The translations under genes were made by a program, and so were the position numbers. DNA of 62,115 nucleotides, from positions 1 to 62,115 of the forward strand of contig JAUNVP010000015.1 of the NCBI GenBank assembly GCA_030537615.1, written 5' to 3'. How positions within the stretch are numbered: position 1 is the first letter of the stretch; the number at the start of each line of letters is the position of its first letter. Positions 1 through 8,471 of this stretch are shown piece by piece. This DNA is from Actinomycetaceae bacterium (GTDB taxonomy: Bacteria; Actinomycetota; Actinomycetes; Actinomycetales; Actinomycetaceae). The notes below the pieces were generated by a model, which worked only from the letters and a program-made list of their open reading frames with translations, had not been told where the DNA came from and ran no database searches.

Positions 1-46
1 TACACTCATAAACACAGTCCAACAAACAGGACCCACCACACCCTGT

Positions 47-95
47 GTAGGCTCAGCCTAACAATTGTGGAGGTCGTTGGACAGAGCCTACGAAC
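47..95. repeat. Inverted repeat with one copy of the 20-bp intergenic repeat
   Basis: Positions 76-95 read GTTGGACAGAGCCTACGAAC, a solitary copy of the 20-bp unit that is arrayed at 1401-1573 and 61229-61268. GTAGGCTC at 47-54 is the exact reverse complement of GAGCCTAC at 84-91, so the two could pair around a 29-nt loop. Inside the left arm, TAGGCT-C-AGCCTA (48-60) is itself a perfect palindrome. The element lies just 3' of the ACT-domain gene, where a transcription terminator would be expected, but no U-tract is seen. Function unknown. Confidence 0.55.
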
Positions 96-485
96 TCAAG
101 GTCCGACGATTTCATAGTTGGCATCATCCAAAAGCGCAAGGGCGCGCTCAAGGTCATTAGCCTTGACCAACACGTAATCCGTGTTGAACGTTGACACAGC
201 GAAGATGCCGATGGAGTGATCTGCCATCAGTTGCGCAATCGGCGCCAAAATTCCAGTAAGGGCGAAGTCGAGGACACCTTCGATACGAAATGCTCGCCAG
301 CCGTCCTCTCGCTTGATGGTGTTGTCCGGTACTGACTCGGTCGGGCACACGAGGGACAGTTCCTCGTCAGTTCTGCCTACGAAGAAAATCGACGCCTGAG
401 TGTCAATATCCTCTTGCGAATTCACCTGGCAAACCGTCAGTTTCTCGGGCAAAACCTTGAGCGTGAGATTCGGACTTCCAGACAC
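96..485 (-). CDS. ACT-domain protein (predicted small-molecule sensor)
   Basis: A 129-residue protein that starts at GTG 485, preceded by AAAGGA at suitable spacing. The C-terminal half (about residues 60-125) has the beta-alpha-beta pattern of ACT domains: FRIEGVLDFALTGILAPIAQ, then IGIFAVSTFNTDYVLVKAND. This is the arrangement of stand-alone ACT proteins of the COG3603 type, which probably bind amino acids or related ligands. No catalytic domain is attached, so it is more likely a ligand-binding or regulatory protein than an enzyme. It is transcribed away from the methyltransferase gene. The ligand cannot be predicted from sequence. Confidence 0.75.
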   Translation of the reverse strand: MSGSPNLTLKVLPEKLTVCQVNSQEDIDTQASIFFVGRTDEELSLVCPTESVPDNTIKREDGWRAFRIEGVLDFALTGILAPIAQLMADHSIGIFAVSTFNTDYVLVKANDLERALALLDDANYEIVGP

Positions 486-699
486 CGCCTATTCCTTTCA
501 CTACCGGTTAACGAGTTTGTGCGACAACTCCATCGATCCTATCGAGGGCATTGGAATGCGGGGGCCGAAAACCATTGAACGAGACCTCGCAGGTTGTCAT
601 AATCAAAAGGTGTTGCAATCACGGTGCCGCCACAAGGCATGCACCACCCGACTGCAAGACGGGTATCTGCCTCTCCTAGCGACTAGACAAAGGCACACG

Positions 700-1344
700 A
701 TGAAAGACTACGTTCGCCTATCGCGAGAGCATTTCAATAAGCAAGCACCCGAATACGACGAGAACACATCGGTATTCTTTTCTAGATTTCCGAAAATCAG
801 CTGTCATGACGTTCAAGAGCGCTTGGCAACACGTCAGTATTCAAGACTGCTCGACGTCGGTTGTGGAACCGGCTATCTCATAGATCACCTCGCCGCGCAG
901 TATCCGGCAGAGTATTTCGGCCTTGATCTTTCAGAAAAGATGGTGGAAGTTGCTACCGGTAAGAACATTCCAGGCGCGACATTTGTTCAGGGATACTCAG
1001 ATGCATTGCCCTACGAGGACGAGTCTTTCGACATCGTCACCTGCGTCCAGAGTTTCCACCATTACCCGAAACAGGACGCAGCCATGCAAGAAGCACTGCG
1101 AGTGCTCAAACCCGGTGGACTGTATATTCTCTCCGATACTGGAGTAGGTGGCCTAGCGGGGTGGACCTATAACCATATTCTCTTCAAGCTTGCGAGATCC
1201 GGGGACTTCCGCTCCGCCAATAGGCGTACCATCACTCGACAGATGGAAAATAATGGATTCACTATTGTCGAATCTGTCCAAATCAGACGCTTCATTTACA
1301 CGATTATTGGCCGCAAGCCCAGAGCTGAAGATGCGTGTGAGTAG
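700..1344 (+). CDS. Class I SAM-dependent methyltransferase
   Basis: A 214-residue methyltransferase of the UbiE/Methyltransf_11 type. Motif I is LLDVGCGTGYLIDHL (about residues 50-64), followed by the acidic end of strand 2 in YFGLDLSEKMV. The post-motif FDIVTCVQSFHHYP and LRVLKPGGLYILSD follow in normal order. The frame stays open upstream to 400, but that stretch runs antisense through the ACT gene and lacks family similarity. ATG 700, with MKDYVRLSREHFNKQAPEYD, is the usual N-terminus of this family and has a weak AAAGG before it. The substrate is unknown; small metabolites are more likely than nucleic acid. Its 3' end abuts the repeat array. Confidence 0.8.
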   Translation: MKDYVRLSREHFNKQAPEYDENTSVFFSRFPKISCHDVQERLATRQYSRLLDVGCGTGYLIDHLAAQYPAEYFGLDLSEKMVEVATGKNIPGATFVQGYSDALPYEDESFDIVTCVQSFHHYPKQDAAMQEALRVLKPGGLYILSDTGVGGLAGWTYNHILFKLARSGDFRSANRRTITRQMENNGFTIVESVQIRRFIYTIIGRKPRAEDACE

Positions 1345-1400
1345 AAAACTACCGGGGTGTGGCCGGGACGTAGCATGAGTGCGTGCTCCGCCGAGTAGGT

Positions 1401-1573
1401 GCTAGAGAGAGCCTACTCACGCTAGGGAGAGCCTACGGCCACGAAACCGCGGCTAGAGAGAGCCTACGTACGCTAGGGAGAGCCTACGGCAGGGAAACGC
1501 CTGCTAGGGAGAGCCTAGAGCCGCGGAATTGCTGCTACAGAGAGCCTACGGGCGCTAGGCAGAGCCTAGGGCA
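1401..1573. repeat. Intergenic array of a 20-bp repeat with 51-bp higher-order period
   Basis: Seven 20-bp units with consensus near GCTAGGGAGAGCCTACGGCC start at 1401, 1421, 1452, 1472, 1503, 1534 and 1554. They are grouped as unit-unit-11 bp spacer, giving a 51-bp period (1401, 1452, 1503). The third block has one unit only, so the last pair starts 31 bp later. Every unit keeps AGAGCCTA. The array fills the gap between two convergent genes (methyltransferase ends 1344, guaA ends 1590). Related copies lie at 76-95 and 61229-61268. A 98-codon frame through it (1383-1679) is open because 51 is a multiple of three, and is not taken as a gene. Confidence 0.85.
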
Positions 1574-1589
1574 CGGAGGGAAGAGACGA

Positions 1590-3152
1590 CTACTCCCACT
1601 CAATCGTCGCCGGGGGCTTCGAGGTAATGTCGAGCACCACGCGGTTGACGTCCTCCACAGTGTTCGTAATGCGATTTGAAATCCGCGCCAACACGTCGAA
1701 TGACACCCGCGACCAGTCGGCGGTCATAGCGTCTTCACTGGAAACCGGCCGCAAAACAATCGGATGCCCGTAGGTGCGCCCATCGCCCTGCACGCCCACG
1801 GACCGTACATCGGCCAACAGCACAACCGGACACTGCCATATCTCCCGGTCGAGGCCGGCGGCAGTGAGTTCCTCGCGGACGATGAGGTCGGCGGCCCGCA
1901 ACACGTCGAGGCGCTCACGAGTCACTTCACCAATAATGCGGATTCCCAGTCCCGGCCCGGGGAAGGGTTGGCGCCACACGATCGACTCAGGTACTCCAAG
2001 TTCGAGGCCGATCTGGCGCACCTCGTCCTTAAAGAGCGCACGCAACGGCTCCACCAGTTCAAACTTCAGGTCATCGGGCAACCCGCCAACATTGTGGTGT
2101 GACTTGATGTTCGCGGCGCCCTCTCCCCCGCCAGACTCAACAACATCCGGGTAGAGCGTGCCTTGAACGAGGAACTTGATCTCTTCCCCATCGCGTCCCG
2201 CTTCCTCGACCAAGGCGCGCTGGGCAGCCTCGAATGAACGAATAAACTCGCGACCAATAATCTTCCGCTTCGTCTCCGGGTCGGATACGCCCGCGAGCGC
2301 ATCGAGGAACCGATCAGACTCATCAACGGTCACGACGCGGATTCCCATTGAGGCAGCGTAGTCGCGCTCGACCTGCTCACGCTCACCGGCCCGTAGCAAT
2401 CCGTGGTCGACGAAAATGCAGGTGAGCTGATCACCGACGGCCTTGTGCACAAGTGCCGCGGCAACCGACGAATCAACTCCGCCCGATAGCCCGCAGATGA
2501 CGCGCGCATTGCCAACCTGCTGGCGGATGTGTGTCACCTGGTCGTCAATAATTGAGGACGGGGTCCACTCCCCCGTCAATCCCGCACCGTCGCGCAAAAA
2601 GCGCTCAAGCTGCGCCTGTCCGAACTCGCAGTGGTGAACCTCCGGATGCCACTGGACGCCGTAGAGGCCGCGCTCGGCATCCTCGAATGCGGCTACCGGC
2701 GTCTCATCAGTTGACGCTGTCACGACAAAACCTTCGGGCGCGGTTTGGACGGCGTCGCCGTGGCTCATCCATACGGTTTGTTCAACACTGTCGTGTCCCA
2801 ACAGCACGGAATCTGCGTCCGAAACACGGGCGGTGGTGTGTCCGTACTCGCGAGTACCGGTGCGCCCGACGGAGCCTCCCAAGGCCCGTGCCATCAACTG
2901 GAATCCGTAGCATATCCCCAATATCGGTACGCCAGCTTGGAAAATCTCCGGATCGACACTCGGTGCGCCATCTTCGTAGACGGAGGCCGGGCCCCCCGAC
3001 AGAATGACCGCGGCAGGGTTCTTCGCCAGCATCGCCTGCGCACTCATCGTGTGCGGAACAATCTCAGAGTAGACACGTGCTTCGCGTACACGTCGGGCAA
3101 TTAGTTGCGCGTACTGCGCTCCCATATCGACAACAAGGACGGGGCGATTCAC
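1590..3152 (-). CDS. guaA: GMP synthase (glutamine-hydrolysing)
   Basis: Converts XMP to GMP in the cytoplasm using glutamine and ATP, the last step of guanine nucleotide synthesis. The N-terminal class I amidotransferase has nucleophile Cys81 in GICYG and the His-Glu pair in VQWHPE. The ATP-pyrophosphatase domain has the PP-loop GLSGGVDSS, and the C-terminal dimerisation domain ends [19 protein letters not shown] 3152 gives 520 residues, the usual length, with GAGG about nine bases upstream. An earlier GTG at 3188 would add 12 residues that are not conserved. It is divergent from the gene at 3255. guaB3 and guaB lie about 28-33 kb away in the same window. Confidence 0.95.
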   Translation of the reverse strand: MNRPVLVVDMGAQYAQLIARRVREARVYSEIVPHTMSAQAMLAKNPAAVILSGGPASVYEDGAPSVDPEIFQAGVPILGICYGFQLMARALGGSVGRTGTREYGHTTARVSDADSVLLGHDSVEQTVWMSHGDAVQTAPEGFVVTASTDETPVAAFEDAERGLYGVQWHPEVHHCEFGQAQLERFLRDGAGLTGEWTPSSIIDDQVTHIRQQVGNARVICGLSGGVDSSVAAALVHKAVGDQLTCIFVDHGLLRAGEREQVERDYAASMGIRVVTVDESDRFLDALAGVSDPETKRKIIGREFIRSFEAAQRALVEEAGRDGEEIKFLVQGTLYPDVVESGGGEGAANIKSHHNVGGLPDDLKFELVEPLRALFKDEVRQIGLELGVPESIVWRQPFPGPGLGIRIIGEVTRERLDVLRAADLIVREELTAAGLDREIWQCPVVLLADVRSVGVQGDGRTYGHPIVLRPVSSEDAMTADWSRVSFDVLARISNRITNTVEDVNRVVLDITSKPPATIEWE

Positions 3153-3254
3153 TGTGGTCGCCTCAGTAATTTCACGCTCAGTATTCACACCCCAACTGTA
3201 ACCCAGGAGGCACGGTCCTCGGTCATTCTGCCCACTTTCGTGCACAATGAATAC

Positions 3255-4562
3255 ATGGCGAAACAATCGCGTGATAAAACAGCAGACACCCTCTCGTCAC
3301 AGATCATTCGACGGTGGGGGCGCCGTAAGCTGTCGCCGCTACCGGCCAAGCAGATGAAGATCATTGAGGCGATTAACGCTGATTACGTTGAGGCCGCCAG
3401 TGAGGCCGGACGGGCGGCGCACGCTCCCGACACGGCGTGGCTCATATTGCAGTGGTGCTCACCCCGGGATCTTGGACGCAAGCGCGGACCCAAGCTCCCC
3501 CAGCTCGACCTCGTTCTTCAGGCGATCAATATCATCGAGAACGCGTACACGAATAAGACCCGCACGCTTCCGCGGCGAAAGATCCGCGAACCATTGCAGC
3601 GTATGTGGGAGGCGCACGCGTTGCGTTCAACGGATAAACGGTGGAATGACATTCCCAATACGAAGAACTTTACAACTCCTGAGTTTGCCCGCTGGCACGA
3701 CCATATTGTGACGGCCGCCCCGCAACTGACGGTTATCCCCAATCTCCCGATTCCGCATGCATTTAAGCAGGCCGCTGAGCTGGTGGAACTGTGGGATGAC
3801 TTTCTGCGGGTACGCGGGGATACCGGAGAGCGTTTTTCTTTGCAGGAAGAATTGGCGCGCTTGCACAACTGGCCGGGTGATCAGTGGAATAGCGGAGACG
3901 ATTTTGCCTCGTCGCAAAGCCGCTACCATCGCAGGCTAGCGAAGGCACAAAAACGGCGGTTCGATCCCCTGCGTGACCAAGTAATGAAACGCGCCCTCTA
4001 CCTGCGCGAGGGCCTGTTGACTGACCCTATCGATCCACTCGCATGGTTTCTGGCGGCGGCCGCGTATCTGTCCATCAACCCGCATGCGCTGTTGCCGTCG
4101 AACAAGCAGGATTACAACATGCTCGGTGAAGCTCTCGACCAGATCGAGTCCTTCGCTCAGCGCCGCCGCGGTTACCGGTTCGCGCCACTAAGCGTGGACG
4201 CAGTGGAGAATCCCGGTTCACCAACCAATTATCCTGCGGAGCATCTGCGTTGGGTATCCGGCCCCAATCAGATGATTGATTTGGATGAGGACGTGGTTGC
4301 CGCGCTTCCTCCCGGGTGTCAGGTCAAGCGCCTCATTGTCTCGAATGATCACCCGATGGGACCCGACTGGATGGTGTACTGGGTCGAATCGGAAGAGGGC
4401 GGAGCACAACCGATCCTTGATCTCGTAGAAACGGCGAAACTGCGCCCGACTATTCTCTTTGTGTCGGATGGACACCCGAGAGATCTGGCAGAACTCGTCG
4501 AACCGCAACTGCACCATGCTTTCACCATCCCCACACATCCGTTGACGGCATACGCTCGGTAA
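3255..4562 (+). CDS. Hypothetical protein of unknown function, 435 aa
   Basis: I do not recognise this family. The protein is soluble, with no signal peptide or membrane segment. The N-terminal 60 residues are basic ([16 protein letters not shown] onward). The middle is rich in aromatic and charged residues (W-x-x-H patterns, [20 protein letters not shown]), with a basic patch at [10 protein letters not shown]. The C-terminal 100 residues look like an alpha/beta fold with strands such as [10 protein letters not shown] and [13 protein letters not shown] 3255 has no good Shine-Dalgarno; GTG 3240 in the same frame is an alternative. The start is divergent from guaA, across about 100 bp that must hold both promoters. 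Base composition matches the neighbours, so recent transfer is not suggested. Confidence 0.6.
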   Translation: MAKQSRDKTADTLSSQIIRRWGRRKLSPLPAKQMKIIEAINADYVEAASEAGRAAHAPDTAWLILQWCSPRDLGRKRGPKLPQLDLVLQAINIIENAYTNKTRTLPRRKIREPLQRMWEAHALRSTDKRWNDIPNTKNFTTPEFARWHDHIVTAAPQLTVIPNLPIPHAFKQAAELVELWDDFLRVRGDTGERFSLQEELARLHNWPGDQWNSGDDFASSQSRYHRRLAKAQKRRFDPLRDQVMKRALYLREGLLTDPIDPLAWFLAAAAYLSINPHALLPSNKQDYNMLGEALDQIESFAQRRRGYRFAPLSVDAVENPGSPTNYPAEHLRWVSGPNQMIDLDEDVVAALPPGCQVKRLIVSNDHPMGPDWMVYWVESEEGGAQPILDLVETAKLRPTILFVSDGHPRDLAELVEPQLHHAFTIPTHPLTAYAR

Positions 4563-4613
4563 CGATATTCACAAGCGTTCACTCTGTGATGTCATTTATG
4601 GTGCAATTCAGTC

Positions 4614-5783
4614 ATGAATAGAAAAGTGGTGACGACCGGCGGCTCACAAAGCGACTTGCGCACGGCCAATCAGCGACGAATCATCGATGCTTTGTCCACT
4701 AGAGGGTCGTTGACGCAAGCAGAAATCGCCCGGCTGACTGGGTTAGCGGCGTCGACGGTATCGAACATCGTATCCGAGCTCGCTAGCGTCAAACTCATCG
4801 AGCGCAAAGAGAGCCTTGGAGGACCACATGGACAACGGATCGCACTCGTGCCGAGCGCCGGCCTCGTTATCGGTGTGGAGTTTGGTCATCGTCACCTGAC
4901 GATTGCCATCGCGAATCTCGCACACGAGATCGTTGCGGAAAAGCGGATCGACCGCCCCCTGAACCAGCAGTGGAACGACGATCTTGTTTTCCTTAACTCA
5001 ACCATTGACGCCACTGTGACTGAAGCGCGAATCTCCCGCGACGACATCCTCATCGCCGGTCTCGCACTTCCCGCTCCTATTGATCTTGACGGTCGCCGCA
5101 TTTCCTCAGCGGAAGTGATGACAGGATGGGCGGGAATCGATGCTGTTGACGAAACAGAAAAAGCTCTGGGGATTCCGGTGTTTCTCGATAATGACGCTAA
5201 TCTTGGGGCTGTCGGCGAGCAGATTTGGGGTGCTGCGCAGGGCATTGATGATCTCGTTTACCTCAAACTGTCGGACGGTATCGGTGCCGGCTTGGTGCTC
5301 GGGGGGAATCTCTACCGTGGCGCGGATGGTTCTGCCGGAGAAGTCGGGCATACGACGATTGACGAACGAGGCGCGATGTGTCGGTGCGGAAACCGCGGTT
5401 GTCTTGAAACGGTGGCGTCAGTACCGGCAATTCTGCAACTGATGCGCCCGATCTTCGGCCCCGACATCACCATTCGTGACATCATGCAGCGAGCTCATGA
5501 GGGAAACACTGCGTGTATTCGAGTGTTGGAAGATACGGGTCGCCTCGTTGGTATGTCGCTCGCCAATCTGGCAAACACGGTTAATCCCCGCGTGATTGTG
5601 CTTGGCGGAACTTTGGCCGAGGCCGGCGATATCCTCATCACTCCATTGCGGGCAGTGTTGTCTCGCTATGCGGTTCGAGGTGTGGCAGAGAATCTTGAGT
5701 TTCGCCCGGCTGCTCTCGGGGTTCGTTCCCACGTCCTTGGAGCAGTGTCTCTCGCCCTCAATCACGCCCCCACGGGTGCATAA
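4614..5783 (+). CDS. ROK-family transcriptional regulator
   Basis: A 389-residue sugar-responsive regulator. Residues 15-75 form a MarR-like winged helix (LTQAEIARLTGLAASTVSNI). The rest is a ROK sugar-kinase-like domain with the zinc-binding signature GHTTIDERG and CRCGNRGCLE. Typical ROK repressors bind operators near carbohydrate genes and release them on binding a sugar or its phosphate. The next genes on the same strand are a hexose symporter and a ROK glucokinase, so these are its likely targets. ATG 4614 has no convincing Shine-Dalgarno, so leaderless or weak translation is possible. The sensed ligand is inferred from context only. Confidence 0.88.
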   Translation: MNRKVVTTGGSQSDLRTANQRRIIDALSTRGSLTQAEIARLTGLAASTVSNIVSELASVKLIERKESLGGPHGQRIALVPSAGLVIGVEFGHRHLTIAIANLAHEIVAEKRIDRPLNQQWNDDLVFLNSTIDATVTEARISRDDILIAGLALPAPIDLDGRRISSAEVMTGWAGIDAVDETEKALGIPVFLDNDANLGAVGEQIWGAAQGIDDLVYLKLSDGIGAGLVLGGNLYRGADGSAGEVGHTTIDERGAMCRCGNRGCLETVASVPAILQLMRPIFGPDITIRDIMQRAHEGNTACIRVLEDTGRLVGMSLANLANTVNPRVIVLGGTLAEAGDILITPLRAVLSRYAVRGVAENLEFRPAALGVRSHVLGAVSLALNHAPTGA

Positions 5784-5820
5784 TCAAATCGTGCGTCAGA
5801 GGACGAAAGATCACACTCTC

Positions 5821-5844
5821 GGGGTGCCGAAAACCCCTTCTTCT
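5821..5844 (+). terminator. Weak candidate terminator after the ROK regulator
   Basis: GGGGT at 5821-5825 can pair with ACCCC at 5833-5837, followed by the pyrimidine-rich TTCTTCTCC. The stem is only five base pairs, so termination may be partial. Confidence 0.3.
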
Positions 5845-5984
5845 CCGTGTCTCACTCAGAGTTATCGACACTTCAACGTTCATCCGGTGAACGTCGGCAA
5901 TAATAAACAGTGATCACAACCGACGACGTGGCCACAAATTGCATTCATTTCTTGTCGATCACATTACAATTCTATATACACTTC

Positions 5985-6048
5985 TTGACAGCTTGTCGTC
6001 GGGGTGATTTGCTTACAGTGCATCCAAAGATGGTTGCTCTAATTAGAG
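5985..6048 (+). promoter_or_regulatory. Upstream region of the sugar symporter: -35-like hexamer and perfect palindrome
   Basis: TTGACA at 5985-5990 is a perfect -35 hexamer, but no strong -10 follows at 17 bp. Further down, CTCTAATTAGAG (6037-6048) is a perfect 12-bp palindrome ending beside the AGAGAGG Shine-Dalgarno of the symporter gene. A protein bound there could block transcription or translation. The ROK regulator encoded just upstream is the obvious candidate, but this is inference. Confidence 0.4.
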
Positions 6049-6060
6049 AGGCTTGAATAT

Positions 6061-7464
6061 ATGTCTACAGCATCAAGCACCGCACGAAACACCCAAAAGA
6101 GTGTCATTCTCATCGCATCCGTCGCGGCCCTAGCTGGATTCCTCTTCGGCTACGATTCAGCCGTCATTAATGGCGCCACCGAAGCCATTCGCCACCAGTT
6201 CGACGTCGATGCCGGTCCGCTCGGTTTCGCCGTTGCATCTGCTCTGGTTGGTGCCGCCATCGGCGCTTTCTTCGGAGGATCGCTCGCCGATAAGATCGGC
6301 CGAATCCCGGTGATGAAAATCGCTGCTCTTCTGTTCTTCATCTCTGCGGTCGGATCGGGCCTAGCGCCCGGCATTTACTCCCTCATCATATTCCGCATCA
6401 TCGGTGGTGTCGGCATGGGTGTCGCATCCGTGATCGCCCCCGCATACATTGCCGAAATCGCGCCCGCAAACATACGCGGACGCCTCGGCTCACTCCAGCA
6501 GTTCGCCATCGTGATTGGTATCTTCCTCTCACAGCTCGTGAATAAGATTCTCGCCGATATTGCCGGCGGTTCCGGAGAAGCTCTGTGGCTCGGTATGGGA
6601 GCGTGGCGCTGGATGCTCCTCGTCGAAGCATTCCCCGCAGCGGGCTACCTCATCGGTGCCTATCTCATCCCCGAATCTCCTCGCTACCTGGTCGCCGAAG
6701 GAAAAGTTGACAAGGCCCGCGAGGTCCTCGCCCGGGTACTGGATCAGTCGAAGATCGAAGAATCACTCGACCGCATCACGGACTCTCTCAAACGTGAAAC
6801 CAAGCCGTCGATTCGCGACATCAAGGGAACCGCGTGGGGTCTCAAACCGATCGTGTGGGTCGGCATCGCGCTCGCCGTATTCCAACAGTTCGTTGGTATC
6901 AACGTCGTGTTCTACTACTCGAATACCCTGTGGCAGTCCGTCGGCTTCACCGAATCACAGTCATTTATCTTCTCCCTCATTTCCGCCACCATTAACGTCA
7001 CCGTCACCATCGTCGCAATTCTCCTGGTCGATAAGGTCGGACGCCGCCCCCTCCTGCTCGTCGGCTCGGGCGGTATGGGCCTCACCCTCGGCACCATGGC
7101 CGTCGTCTTCGCTACTGCTCCTGTTGGCCCCGAAGGCCCCATTTTGACTCTCGGCACCGGTCTCGTCGCGCTCATCTGCGCCAACCTCTTCGTCGTATTC
7201 TTCGGCGTTTCGTGGGGACCGGTCATGTGGGTCATGCTGGGCGAAATGTTCCCCAACAAGATTCGCGGCGCCGCCCTTGCTGTCGCTGGCTTCGCCCAGT
7301 GGTTCGCGAACTTCCTCGTGACGCAAACCTTCCCGCCGCTCGCCGAGTTCTCTCTCGGACTGGCCTACGGTTTGTACGCCATGTTCGCCTTTATTTCACT
7401 ATTCTTTGTGATGAAGTTCGTGTCCGAAACACGTGGCATTGAACTCGAAGACATGACTGAGTGA
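6061..7464 (+). CDS. Sugar porter, MFS superfamily (hexose/H+ symporter)
   Basis: A 467-residue inner-membrane transporter with twelve predicted helices. Sugar-porter signatures are present: GFLFGYDSAVINGA in helix 1, DKIGRIPVMK between helices 2 and 3, the PESPRYLVAEG motif before the central loop, and DKVGRRPLLL in the second half. QQFVGIN in helix 7 is typical of glucose/xylose-type porters such as XylE and GlcP. ATG 6061 follows AGAGAGG at good spacing. The stop codon is 11 bases before the start of the glucokinase gene, so the two should be co-transcribed. That suggests glucose, or a hexose phosphorylated by the kinase, as substrate. Confidence 0.92.
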   Translation: MSTASSTARNTQKSVILIASVAALAGFLFGYDSAVINGATEAIRHQFDVDAGPLGFAVASALVGAAIGAFFGGSLADKIGRIPVMKIAALLFFISAVGSGLAPGIYSLIIFRIIGGVGMGVASVIAPAYIAEIAPANIRGRLGSLQQFAIVIGIFLSQLVNKILADIAGGSGEALWLGMGAWRWMLLVEAFPAAGYLIGAYLIPESPRYLVAEGKVDKAREVLARVLDQSKIEESLDRITDSLKRETKPSIRDIKGTAWGLKPIVWVGIALAVFQQFVGINVVFYYSNTLWQSVGFTESQSFIFSLISATINVTVTIVAILLVDKVGRRPLLLVGSGGMGLTLGTMAVVFATAPVGPEGPILTLGTGLVALICANLFVVFFGVSWGPVMWVMLGEMFPNKIRGAALAVAGFAQWFANFLVTQTFPPLAEFSLGLAYGLYAMFAFISLFFVMKFVSETRGIELEDMTE

Positions 7465-7475
7465 GGTTGAATCGA

Positions 7476-8417
7476 ATGTCTTACACGATCGGCGTTGATG
7501 TCGGCGGAACCAAAATCGCTGCCGGACTCGTCACCGAGGACGGCGAGGTTGTTCGCAAAGCTCTACGACGCACCCCCGCCACCGAAGTGGAAGCGACAGA
7601 GAACGCCATCCGCGAACTCGTCGAAGAGCTCCGTGAGGGTGTCGATATCGAAGCTGTCGGAATCGGTGCCGCAGGTTTTTGCGATGCCTCCCGAAGCTCG
7701 GTGGTGTATGCTCCCAATCTCGCATGGCGTAATGAACCCTTGCGTGAACGGATCGAAGCCTCAACCGGTCTCCATACCGTGGTGGAAAACGACGCGAACG
7801 CGGCTGCCTGGGGCGAGTTCCGCTTCGGCGCGGCCCGCGACGTCACCTCCGCAGTAGTCGTTACTCTGGGAACTGGCATCGGTGGCGGAATCATTATTGA
7901 TGACCAGTTGATCCGCGGCTCCCACGGTTTTGCCGGAGAAATCGGACACATGCAAATCAAAGCCGGTGGCCGCCGATGCGGTTGCGGCTTGCGCGGATGT
8001 TGGGAAAGGTACGGATCCGGCACTGCCGTCGTTCACGAAGCCCGAGAGATAGCGATGGTCGCTCCCGTCAGCGCCGCACGCATCCTCGAACTCGCCGGTG
8101 GTAATCCGTATGAGATCAGCGGGGAGATGGTGACTCAAGCCGCTCAAGAGGGCGATCCAACGGCGCAGGACGTTATCAATACAGTCGCCGAGTGGATCGG
8201 TATCGGATTGGCTGATCTCGCCGCTATTCTTGACCCGCAGGCTTTCGTACTCGCGGGCGGAGTATCCAATGCCGGTGAGATCCTCCGAAACCCGGTCGAA
8301 AACGCGTTTGTCAAAAATTTGACCGCGCGCAACTACCGCAATATCGCGGAAATTCGCCTTGCACGACTCGGCGTTCCCGCCGGGCTCATTGGGGCTGCCG
8401 ACCTCGCTCGCCGGTAG
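7476..8417 (+). CDS. glk: ROK-family glucokinase
   Basis: A 313-residue ATP-dependent hexose kinase that traps glucose as glucose 6-phosphate. It has the phosphate-binding IGVDVGGTKIAAGLV at the N-terminus, catalytic Asp in VENDANAAAWGE, the second phosphate loop TLGTGIGGG, and the ROK zinc site GEIGHM with RCGCGLRGCWE. GTG 7461 in frame would overlap the symporter stop. ATG 7476, preceded by TGAGG nine bases upstream, fits the conserved N-terminus better. It is translated close behind the symporter, making an uptake-plus-phosphorylation pair. A strong terminator follows. Confidence 0.92.
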   Translation: MSYTIGVDVGGTKIAAGLVTEDGEVVRKALRRTPATEVEATENAIRELVEELREGVDIEAVGIGAAGFCDASRSSVVYAPNLAWRNEPLRERIEASTGLHTVVENDANAAAWGEFRFGAARDVTSAVVVTLGTGIGGGIIIDDQLIRGSHGFAGEIGHMQIKAGGRRCGCGLRGCWERYGSGTAVVHEAREIAMVAPVSAARILELAGGNPYEISGEMVTQAAQEGDPTAQDVINTVAEWIGIGLADLAAILDPQAFVLAGGVSNAGEILRNPVENAFVKNLTARNYRNIAEIRLARLGVPAGLIGAADLARR

Positions 8418-8427
8418 ATCATAACCG

Positions 8428-8471
8428 AGTTTTCAGGGGGTGACGAACTCGTTCGTCACCCCCTGAAAACT
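8428..8471. terminator. Bidirectional terminator between glk and the ABC exporter
   Basis: A perfect 21-bp inverted repeat: AGTTTTCAGGGGGTGACGAAC (8428-8448) pairs with 8451-8471 around a 2-base centre. The outer A/T pairs give a short U-run on either strand. It separates convergent genes and overlaps the stop codon of the ABC gene at 8470. Confidence 0.9.

Noticed and set aside
400-699. N-terminal extension of the methyltransferase
   Set aside because: The extra 100 residues overlap the ACT gene antisense and lack family similarity; ATG 700 starts the conserved domain.
1401-1573. CRISPR array
   Set aside because: Units are 20 bp and spacers 0 or 11 bp with related sequence; no cas genes are near.
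1383-1679. 98-codon open frame across the repeat array
   Set aside because: It stays open because the 51-bp period is a multiple of three, it runs antisense into guaA, and the product is a crude repeat (ARESLRTLGRAYG).
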